This document shows positions 1 through 5,055 of a stretch of 5,055 bases of DNA, piece after piece. The stretch is from CAYLHX01 sp964383675 (GTDB lineage Bacteria; Patescibacteriota; Gracilibacteria; UBA1369; LOWO2-01-FULL-3). The notes beneath the pieces were generated by a model. That model searched no databases, was not told where the DNA came from, and saw only the letters and a list, made by a program, of their open reading frames with translations. Position 1 is the first letter of the stretch. Every line of letters starts with the position of its first letter. The stretch covers positions 1-5,055 of the forward strand of contig CAYLHX010000041.1 in assembly GCA_964383675.1 (NCBI GenBank). Reading direction: 5' to 3'. The position numbers and the translations under genes were made by a program.

Positions 1-616
1 TAGCCTCAAGAATTGAAAAGTTTTATAGAAAAAATCGGTTGTAGTTTACCCTCCTGTTGAAGTTGAAAAAATTATAGATTACACATCTTCTTTCAAAAAA
101 AAGGAAAATTATTATTTAATTGCTTCCCGCCTCGTGGGGGCAAAGGGGATAGAGGAGGCAATATCTATTTTTCAAAAGCTTGGCAAAAAACTTAAGATAG
201 TGGGTGAGGCTCATGGTTTTTCTGATGTTGAATCAAAAGTAAAAGGCGGTAAGTCTAAAAACATAGAATTTTTAGGTAGAGTTTCAGACGAGAAGTTATG
301 GGAGCTATATGCAAGATCGAAGGCTTTTGTTGCTTTAGCGCGTGATGAAGATTTTGGAATGACAGTGGTTGAAGCGCAGGCCGCAGGAACGCCAGTTATT
401 GCTTTTAACGGCGGCGGATTTAAAGAGTCAGTTATTGATAATGTGACAGGGGTTTTGATTGATGAAGTGAACGAGACTTCAGTAAAAGAAGCAATTAAGA
501 AGATTGAAAGAAAAAATTGGAATAAGGCGATTCTTCAAAAAAATGCGAGAAGATTTTCAAAGGAGAGATTTGTTAAAAAGATCAAGAAAATAGTTGGGAA
601 GCTAGGCCAAAGCTAA
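1..616 (+). CDS. GT4-family glycosyltransferase, 3' part, frameshifted
   Basis: This is the C-terminal half of a GT-B fold, family 4 glycosyltransferase, which transfers a sugar from a nucleotide-sugar donor, usually in cell-surface glycan synthesis. Reading from about position 29 to the TAA at 614-616 gives YPPVEVEKI, then YYLIASRLVGAKGIEEAI, the usual opening of the GT4 C-terminal domain. The EX7E donor-binding motif (EDFGMTVVE) follows at about 347-373, then AAGTPVIAFNGGG. A GTG at 134 could be called as a start, but it lies inside the conserved SRLVGAKG block and is not a real one. Upstream, a different frame (from position 3) reads ASRIEKFYRK, which continues naturally into SVVVYPPV if one A is added to the A6 run at 29-34. 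The gene therefore begins left of the window and is broken, or misread, by one base. Donor and acceptor sugars cannot be told from this fragment. Family call is firm; whether the gene is functional is open. Confidence 0.88.
29..35 (+). other. Frameshift point in A6 tract of glycosyltransferase
   Basis: Upstream coding (frame of position 3) and downstream coding (frame of position 134) overlap only between the TAG at 26-28 and the TAG at 42-44, and the A6 run lies in that overlap. A seventh A would restore one continuous protein, RIEKFYRK-K-SVVVYPPV. In the upstream frame the site reads A AAA AAT, which fits the X XXY YYZ pattern of -1 slippery heptamers, so ribosomal slippage cannot be excluded. 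A one-base deletion or sequencing error is simpler. Confidence 0.75.
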
Positions 617-626
617 TCGGAAGCCA

Positions 627-654
627 GTATTTAGTATCTTGTATTATGTATTAT
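627..654. repeat. Heptad repeat array 1 (GTATTAT-like, 4 units)
   Basis: Four adjoining 7-bp units begin at 627, 634, 641 and 648. All start with GTAT, and the last two are identical (GTATTAT). It lies 10 nt after the glycosyltransferase stop codon. No coding potential is apparent. Confidence 0.7.
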
Positions 655-667
655 GCAGAGAATACAG

Positions 668-695
668 GTAGAAAGTAGAATGTGGTAAGTAGAAA
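668..695. repeat. Heptad repeat array 2 (GTAGAAA-like, 4 units)
   Basis: Four adjoining 7-bp units start at 668, 675, 682 and 689. The first and last are identical (GTAGAAA); the second differs at one base and the third is more diverged (GTGGTAA). The array is separated from array 1 by 13 nt and is shifted by one base from its phase. Confidence 0.75.
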
Positions 696-710
696 GCAAA
701 ATTAATAAAT

Positions 711-745
711 AGTTAAAAGTTCAAAATTAAAAGTTCAAAGTTGGA
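711..745. repeat. Heptad repeat array 3 (AGTTCAA-like, 5 units)
   Basis: Five adjoining 7-bp units start at 711, 718, 725, 732 and 739. The second and fourth are identical (AGTTCAA), the first is AGTTAAA and the others differ by two or three bases. The array can also be seen as a 14-bp higher-order repeat. Confidence 0.75.
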
Positions 746-753
746 ATTTTTTG

Positions 754-827
754 TTTGTAATTTGTTATTTGTAATTTGTAGATTGTTTGTAATTTGAAAC
801 TTGTAATTTGTAATTTGCGATTCGCAG
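754..827. repeat. Heptad repeat array 4 (TTTGTAA, about 10 units)
   Basis: Units start at 754, 761, 768 and 775, then after a 4-nt interruption (782-785) at 786, 793, 800, 807, 814 and 821. Four units are exactly TTTGTAA and most others differ by one or two bases; the last two decay into a GC-richer edge. It is the longest of the four arrays and lies about 20 nt upstream of the mod Shine-Dalgarno. No clear sigma-70 promoter could be picked out in this AT-rich stretch, although the operon promoter probably lies somewhere in 617-860. Confidence 0.85.
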
Positions 828-847
828 CTGGTGGTAAATTTCAGGTT

Positions 848-855
848 AAGGAGGT
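848..855 (+). promoter_or_regulatory. Perfect Shine-Dalgarno upstream of mod, oddly distant
   Basis: AAGGAGGT is fully complementary to the usual 16S rRNA tail. It lies 29 nt before the first usable mod start (TTG 885) and 41 nt before the first ATG (897), far outside normal 5-10 nt spacing. At normal spacing there is only an ATA codon (859). Either the translation start is unusual, the mRNA folds to bring the two together, or the 5' end of the gene has been altered. Confidence 0.6.
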
Positions 856-884
856 AAAATAGGGGAAAATAAGCAAAACCTTAG

Positions 885-2732
885 TTGGCAAAAAAAATGA
901 GCGACAACAATAACCAAGTTGCTGTAGATAAAACAGAGCTTGTCTGGCCCGGGAAGCGTAGGGAAGTTGAGCGAGTGGAGCTTCCGTTTCAGACGATTGA
1001 AACTATTAATCTTCCGCGTGGTAGGCGACAAGAATCTATCTTTGAAGCAATCCAAAAACAGCAATCTTTGATTTCTCAACCAGAACAACAAATTCTTAGA
1101 TCAGAGGAAGGAGAATGGAAAAATCGACTTATTTGGGGTGACAATCTCTTGGTAATGGGTTCGCTTCTCAAAGAATTTGCCGGAAAAATCAATCTCATCT
1201 ACATTGATCCACCGTTTGCCACCGGTGACGATTTTTCTTTTGAAGTGCAAATCGGCGATGGGGTTGAAATTGCTAAAGAGCCGTCAGCAATGGAAGTAAA
1301 AGCCTACCGAGACACATGGGGCAAAGGATTACAATCATATCTCCAAATGATGTATGACCGCCTTGTTTTGATGAAAGAGCTTTTGGCGGATGATGGCTCA
1401 ATTTATGTGCATTTGGATTGGCATGTTGGACATTATGTGAAGATTTTGATGGATGAGATTTTTGGAAAAGATAACTTTCTTAATGAAATAATTTGGGCTT
1501 ATCGCAAATGGAATATTGCATCTAATGTTTTTGCGCGCAATCATGACGTTTTGCTTTTTTATAGGAAAGGAGATAGACACACATTTAATAACCTGTATAT
1601 TCCAAAATCTGAAAAATCGAGCGGGAAAGGTCGTGCGTGGCAAAGTGTTATTGACCCTGAAACAGGGAGAAGACGATCTGTTTTATTGGAAATAGAATCT
1701 AAAGGGACGCCAATGCCTGACTGGTGGGATATATCTATGATTAATCCTGTTGGAAACGAGAGAGTTGGTTACTCGACCCAAAAACCAGAAGCGCTTCTTG
1801 AACGTGTCATTAAAGCTTCTTCCAACGAAGGTGACCTCGTTGCCGACTTTTTCTGTGGTTCTGGAACTACTGGAGTTGTTGCAGAAAAACTTGGTCGCCG
1901 ATGGATTATGTGCGATTTAGGAAGATTTGCTATTCATACTACACGAAAGCGGCTTTTGGATATGGGCGCAAAGCCGTTTGTAGTGCAAAATCTTGGAAAA
2001 TATGAACGCCATCGCTGGGTGCAACTTAATGGCAAATATAAAGATTACATCAGGTTTATTTTGGAGCTTTATCATGCCGAACCAGTAGATGGGTTTACAA
2101 ATTTACACGGCAAAAAAGGCAATAGCTTTGTCCGCGTGGGAAGTGTTGACGCGCCGGTAACCCTTTCTGAAATCCGTGAAGCCTTGGAAGAGTGCAAAGA
2201 AAATAACATCAAGAAATTAGATGTGCTTGGTTGGGAATGGGAAATGGGTTTGCATGATTTGGTAAAAGAGGAAGCAGAAAAATATGGGGTAAAACTTTCT
2301 ACCTTGCAAATACCTCGGGAAGTAATGGAAATTTCTCCAACTGACGCAAGGAAACACGATATTCAGTTTTTTGAACTTGCTTATTTGGAAGTTGAGCCAA
2401 AAGTTGAAGGTAGGCACGTAACAATTACACTCAAAGATTTTATCATTCCTAATCCGGAACTTTTGCCTGAAGATGTAAAAGGCAAGGTAAAAAGCTGGAG
2501 CGATTTTATTGATTACTGGGCGGTGGACTGGATGTTTAATCAGCATGAGGAAGTAACCGAAGAAGATGATACTTTCCATAATATGAACCAGCACTACCGC
2601 ACCCGCAAAGAGCCGAAACTGGAACTTTCAATGGGTTACGAATACAAGAATGCCGGAAAATACAATGTGTTAGTAAAAGTAATAGATATATTTGGAAATG
2701 ACACCACCAAGCTTATACAAATTAAAGTTTAG
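885..2732 (+). CDS. mod: Type III restriction-modification DNA methyltransferase (Mod)
   Basis: This is an S-adenosylmethionine-dependent, site-specific DNA methyltransferase. It should methylate adenine N6 in the recognition site and supply site recognition for the Res subunit. Catalytic motif IV, IDPPF, is at residues 107-111. The SAM-binding motif I, DFFCGSGTTG, comes later at 321-330 and is preceded by STQKPEALLERVI at 297-309. Motif IV before motif I is the beta-class order of type III Mod proteins. The stretch between them (about 200-290) is the likely target-recognition domain. The C-terminal 240 residues are typical of this Mod subfamily and end in DIFGNDTTKLIQIKV. At 615 residues the length is normal. 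TTG 885 is the longest start because a TAG directly precedes it (882-884); ATG 897 is equally plausible and would remove four residues. Neither has a well-placed ribosome site. It heads the mod-OLD-res operon. The 3' tail is duplicated downstream (2779-2826), suggesting allele replacement. The recognition sequence cannot be predicted. Confidence 0.93.
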   Translation: MAKKMSDNNNQVAVDKTELVWPGKRREVERVELPFQTIETINLPRGRRQESIFEAIQKQQSLISQPEQQILRSEEGEWKNRLIWGDNLLVMGSLLKEFAGKINLIYIDPPFATGDDFSFEVQIGDGVEIAKEPSAMEVKAYRDTWGKGLQSYLQMMYDRLVLMKELLADDGSIYVHLDWHVGHYVKILMDEIFGKDNFLNEIIWAYRKWNIASNVFARNHDVLLFYRKGDRHTFNNLYIPKSEKSSGKGRAWQSVIDPETGRRRSVLLEIESKGTPMPDWWDISMINPVGNERVGYSTQKPEALLERVIKASSNEGDLVADFFCGSGTTGVVAEKLGRRWIMCDLGRFAIHTTRKRLLDMGAKPFVVQNLGKYERHRWVQLNGKYKDYIRFILELYHAEPVDGFTNLHGKKGNSFVRVGSVDAPVTLSEIREALEECKENNIKKLDVLGWEWEMGLHDLVKEEAEKYGVKLSTLQIPREVMEISPTDARKHDIQFFELAYLEVEPKVEGRHVTITLKDFIIPNPELLPEDVKGKVKSWSDFIDYWAVDWMFNQHEEVTEEDDTFHNMNQHYRTRKEPKLELSMGYEYKNAGKYNVLVKVIDIFGNDTTKLIQIKV

Positions 2733-2737
2733 TCAAA

Positions 2738-2796
2738 GTCATTGCCTGCCCCGTAGTCAGCTTTGCTGTACTACTGGGGATATCTTTGGCAATGAC
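2738..2796. repeat. 59-nt imperfect palindrome (two-part hairpin)
   Basis: The outer arms 2738-2746 (GTCATTGCC) and 2788-2796 (GGCAATGAC) pair perfectly over 9 bp. Inside, 2749-2761 pairs with 2765-2779 over 13 Watson-Crick pairs around a TTT loop, with two single extrahelical Ts (2769 and 2775), both on the 3' arm. An asymmetric internal loop (TG against ATATCTTT) separates the two helices. The right outer arm is made of the Gly-Asn-Asp codons of the vestigial Mod tail. No T-run follows, so it is not a canonical intrinsic terminator. It lies between mod and the OLD-like gene and could affect mRNA stability or relative expression, or be a small mobile palindromic repeat. Confidence 0.8.
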
Positions 2797-2826
2797 ACGA
2801 CGAAGTTAATTCAGGTGAAGATATGA
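2779..2826 (+). pseudogene. Vestigial 3' end of a second mod allele
   Basis: Reading from 2779 in a frame offset from mod gives DIFGNDTTKLIQVKI and a TGA stop. This matches the last 15 residues of the intact Mod (2685-2732) at 13 of 15 positions, the two changes being I/V and V/I. By hand count the DNA agrees at about 33 of 48 bases, and most differences are in third codon positions. That is the pattern of an independently evolved homologous gene, not a fresh tandem copy. The TGA overlaps the next ATG as ATGA (2823-2826), a typical translational-coupling junction. The simplest reading is that an older mod ended here and was replaced by the present one. The remnant may be kept because its codons CAG GTG AAG supply the AGGTGA ribosome site of the OLD-like gene. 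Confidence 0.85.
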
Positions 2827-4667
2827 AATTACTCTCAATAAAATTTAATAGTTTTAAGACAGTTAGGAGCGATACTCTTGACATTGAAAATGATGTTACT
2901 TGTTTGGTGGGAATTAATGAAGCGGGTAAATCCAATGTTTTACTGGGTATAAAAAAGTTCGACAAAGAAGAAGAACTCACCAACGAAGACATATCGCGCC
3001 ACTCAGAGGATTATCTAAAAGATGGCATTACCCCTTCGTTAGAATCGGTATTTACACCGTCCAATCCCGAAGAAGAACAGCAACTCAAAGCGGCTTTCGG
3101 TCATGAGGAAATAAAAGAGGTCAGAATGGTCAAAGAAGGAAAAAGCTATAGGATAGATTATCCAGCAATAAATTATGAGGAGTCAAATTTTTACAGCAAA
3201 ACCTCAGAACCTGCCGGTGAAGCAGCGGTGGTTACGCAGAATCCTACCGAAGAGGTGGATGAGAAATTAACCAAGGGAAGATTGAGTGATGAGGTGAAGC
3301 AACAAATCAGGTCAGAGGTTGAAAAATTGGTTGTATCCTTACTGCCTCGGTTTTACTACTTTGACAGTGTAGATTTTGATCAATACTTCCTTCCACTAGA
3401 AGGTGACGTGCTTATTCCAGAATTGATGAGCAAACCGGACAGCAACAAACCAGTTATAAATTTATTAAAACTTGCTGAAATTGATCCACAAGATTTAGTA
3501 AACCACGCTTCTCCAAAAGACAAGGTTAAACGCGACACGATATTAGAACTTGGAATGGAGCGAGCGAATCAGAAATTATTAAGAGCATTTTGGCCCGTTG
3601 ATACTGTCAAAATTCATCTAGCCGCAGAGGGCGATATTTTAAAAATAAGGATAAGAGAGGAGAGAGAATTTTTACCCAGCGAAAGAAGCCGCGGTCTACA
3701 ATGGGCGTTGGCGTTTAATATTTTTTTCTTGGCTTCAACAAATGAAGAACTGAAAAATTCTGTTCTTTTGATTGATGAACCCGGAATTTTTCTACACATA
3801 GAAGGTCAGAGGAAAATGATTTCATCAACATTCCCCGCAATTACCAAGATGGGTAACCAAGTAATATACACTACTCACTTACCATACCTTATAGATAAGA
3901 ATTTTCCTGAACGAATTAGAATCCTTGAGAAGGAAAAAGAAGATACAAGAATTGGCAACAAGGCGTGGTCATCAAGTGAGTTTGGTAGTATTCCAGAACC
4001 GGTAAGAACCGCGCTCGGTATAAACATAGATGAGGCCTTTCTTTTTGGAGAACAGAATTTGGTGGTTGAAGGACCAGCGGATCATATCTATATCCGACTA
4101 ATCCTTCAAAAATTTGACGAGGAATTACTAAACAAATTAACAATAATTCCGGCTTATGGTGCTGACAAAGTTCCAAAAGTTATGACTCTCGCTATGATGT
4201 CAAACTATCAGGCATATGGTCTAATCGATGCTGATAAGGATATACAACTTATCAAGAATCAATTTATTAAGGTTGGAATTGAAGATCCGGCCCTCGAAAA
4301 CATCTCAACGGTTTCAAAAAATAATTTGGTGAAGACAATTGAAGATATAATTCCTGCAACAGTCATAAAAGAAGCGGTCTATCGTGTATACAAAAGAGAG
4401 TGTGATAAACGAAGAAGGGACTTAAACAAAGAGGATATACCACTTTTTCTCCCAAGACAGTCAGGTATAGAAGGCTATTTTCAGAATAAGTTAACTTCGA
4501 GTAAACATAAATTGTTAAAAATGGATATAGCTAGGGCGGCCAAGGATGTAATTGTAGAACAAGATAATCTTCCAGAGGATGAATGGCAAGTAGCTAAAGA
4601 ATTAGTAAAAGGCATAAAGAAACTTATCGATAGTAAAAAGGTTAAAAAGGCTCAATATGAAGAATAG
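2823..4667 (+). CDS. OLD-family ATP-dependent nuclease (AAA/ABC ATPase + Toprim)
   Basis: This 614-residue protein has the two-domain layout of OLD (overcoming lysogenization defect) nucleases. The N-terminal SMC/RecF-like ATPase has Walker A GINEAGKS (30-37), an ABC-type signature SERSRGLQW (286-294), Walker B VLLIDEP (314-320) and the switch histidine in TTHLP (350-354). The C-terminal Toprim nuclease domain has the metal-binding glutamate in LVVEGPAD (413-420; E416) and the DxD pair in LIDADKD (467-473; D469, D471). All expected catalytic residues are present. Family members hydrolyse ATP and nick or cut DNA with divalent metals; GajA of the Gabija defence system is a relative. ATG 2823 is preceded by AGGTGA at 2813-2818. 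The gene lies between mod and res, overlaps res by 11 nt, and starts within the stop codon of the vestigial Mod tail. No UvrD-like GajB partner lies within the window, so it is not a standard Gabija pair here. Activity in this operon is inferred, not shown. Confidence 0.87.
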   Translation: MKLLSIKFNSFKTVRSDTLDIENDVTCLVGINEAGKSNVLLGIKKFDKEEELTNEDISRHSEDYLKDGITPSLESVFTPSNPEEEQQLKAAFGHEEIKEVRMVKEGKSYRIDYPAINYEESNFYSKTSEPAGEAAVVTQNPTEEVDEKLTKGRLSDEVKQQIRSEVEKLVVSLLPRFYYFDSVDFDQYFLPLEGDVLIPELMSKPDSNKPVINLLKLAEIDPQDLVNHASPKDKVKRDTILELGMERANQKLLRAFWPVDTVKIHLAAEGDILKIRIREEREFLPSERSRGLQWALAFNIFFLASTNEELKNSVLLIDEPGIFLHIEGQRKMISSTFPAITKMGNQVIYTTHLPYLIDKNFPERIRILEKEKEDTRIGNKAWSSSEFGSIPEPVRTALGINIDEAFLFGEQNLVVEGPADHIYIRLILQKFDEELLNKLTIIPAYGADKVPKVMTLAMMSNYQAYGLIDADKDIQLIKNQFIKVGIEDPALENISTVSKNNLVKTIEDIIPATVIKEAVYRVYKRECDKRRRDLNKEDIPLFLPRQSGIEGYFQNKLTSSKHKLLKMDIARAAKDVIVEQDNLPEDEWQVAKELVKGIKKLIDSKKVKKAQYEE

Positions 4668-5055
4668 CGCAACTCAACAATCACTTCTTCCTTTAGTCCG
4701 CGCTCTACAACCAGCGGTGGCGGCGTGGCGAGAGGGTGGATACAAAGAAGGGACAAGCGAGACGACGCGGCGGCTTTTGGAGTGGTGGTTTTGGGAAGAC
4801 CACGAATTTGCCGACGGAAAACCTTTTGCTTTTTGGCAAGCGCAAAGAAAAGCGATTGAAAATTTGATTTATTGCTACGAAGTTTTAGAAACGCGCAGTT
4901 TGTATCAGTTAGCGCAACGGCTTGATGCAAGGATCCCAGTTGATCCCAGTTCAGATAAATGGGCAAAATACGCTTTCAAAATGGCAACAGGTTCAGGCAA
5001 AACAATGGTGATGGCAATGGCAATTGTTTGGTCATATTTTAACGCGACAAGAGAG
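4657..5055 (+). CDS. res: Type III restriction enzyme Res subunit, N-terminal part
   Basis: An open frame starts at ATG 4657 and continues past the window edge, giving 133 codons. Its start, MKNSATQQSLLPLVRALQPA, is followed by a Trp-rich segment (LLEWWFWEDHEF). Next comes a Q-motif-like FAFWQAQRKAIENL (57-70) and then Walker A ATGSGKT (110-116) in MATGSGKTMVMAMAIVW, typical of the superfamily 2 helicase/translocase domain of type III Res proteins. The full protein would carry further helicase motifs and a C-terminal PD-(D/E)xK nuclease, all off-window. The start is supported by AAAAGG at 4645-4650 and by an 11-nt overlap with the OLD-like gene, implying translational coupling. Res needs Mod for site recognition, which agrees with mod at the head of the same operon. 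The first 120 nt after 4680 are markedly GC-richer than the preceding gene. Confidence 0.9.
   Translation, partial: MKNSATQQSLLPLVRALQPAVAAWREGGYKEGTSETTRRLLEWWFWEDHEFADGKPFAFWQAQRKAIENLIYCYEVLETRSLYQLAQRLDARIPVDPSSDKWAKYAFKMATGSGKTMVMAMAIVWSYFNATRE
4932..4951. repeat. Perfect 10-bp tandem repeat inside res
   Basis: GATCCCAGTT occurs twice back to back, at 4932-4941 and 4942-4951, coding for part of RIPVDPSSD between the Q-motif and Walker A of Res. The conserved motifs on both sides are in the same frame, so two copies is an in-frame state. Gain or loss of one unit would shift the frame. Confidence 0.85.

Noticed and set aside
134..616. A self-contained 160-residue gene starting at GTG 134.
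   Set aside because: The frame is conserved upstream of the GTG to about position 29 (YPPV..., YYLIASRLV), and the GTG falls inside a core GT4 motif with no ribosome site, so it is not a true start.
627..827. CRISPR array.
   Set aside because: The units are 7 bp, contiguous and degenerate, without 25-40 bp repeats or unique spacers, and no cas genes are nearby.
2749..2779. Rho-independent terminator between mod and the OLD-like gene.
   Set aside because: The hairpin is strong, but it is followed by GATATCTTT and not a T-run, and the downstream gene is closely coupled in the operon.
2738..2796. Integron attC recombination site, suggested by a bulged palindrome next to a gene end.
   Set aside because: The arms lack the RYYYAAC/GTTRRRY core sites and no integrase or cassette array is visible.
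2823..4667. Gabija system (GajA with GajB).
   Set aside because: The protein is GajA-like in architecture, but no UvrD-like helicase follows; the next gene is a type III Res subunit.
885..4667. Alternative genetic code with TGA as a sense codon.
   Set aside because: No in-frame TGA occurs in more than 1,200 codons of mod and the OLD-like gene, so the standard bacterial code is sufficient.
846..4966. Several minus-strand open frames of 60-125 codons opposite mod, the OLD-like gene and res.
   Set aside because: Each lies antisense to a gene with clear protein motifs, shows no recognisable domain, and reads as low-complexity Phe/Leu/Ile/Ser-rich sequence, as expected from the complement of AT-rich coding DNA.

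Overview
The window carries the end of a glycosyltransferase gene, a repeat-rich intergenic gap, and then a tight plus-strand defence operon that runs off the right edge. The operon is a type III restriction-modification locus (mod first, start of res last) with an OLD-family ATPase/Toprim nuclease gene between the two. The DNA is AT-rich and the standard code fits: two frames of more than 600 codons are read without an in-frame TGA, so the TGA=Gly codes of some candidate phyla do not apply. Degenerate short-period intergenic repeats, AT-rich codons and a GT4 sugar transferase suggest a bacterium from an uncultivated lineage such as the Candidate Phyla Radiation (Patescibacteria). That placement rests on general resemblance only and is a low-confidence inference.

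Layout. 1-616: C-terminal half of a GT4 glycosyltransferase whose reading frame is broken by one base at an A6 tract (29-34). 617-884: non-coding gap with four consecutive arrays of degenerate repeats, all with a 7-bp period but each with a different consensus, then a perfect Shine-Dalgarno oddly far from the next usable start. 885-2732: mod, a beta-class adenine methyltransferase. 2733-2822: a 59-nt imperfect palindrome followed by an orphan second copy of the last 15 Mod codons, whose TGA overlaps the next ATG as ATGA. 2823-4667: the OLD-like ATPase-Toprim protein. 4657-5055: the first 133 codons of res, overlapping the OLD gene by 11 nt.

How they work together. Mod should methylate adenine in a short asymmetric site and, with the Res helicase-nuclease, cut unmodified DNA. 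The OLD-like protein is a second nuclease-type ATPase locked into the same transcript by overlaps, so the locus reads as a composite anti-phage or anti-plasmid module. The orphan Mod tail indicates that an earlier mod gene overlapped the OLD gene directly and was later replaced by the present, diverged mod allele, leaving a scar that still supplies the ribosome binding site of the OLD gene. The scar with its palindrome, and the mod-OLD-res architecture, are the most notable points.
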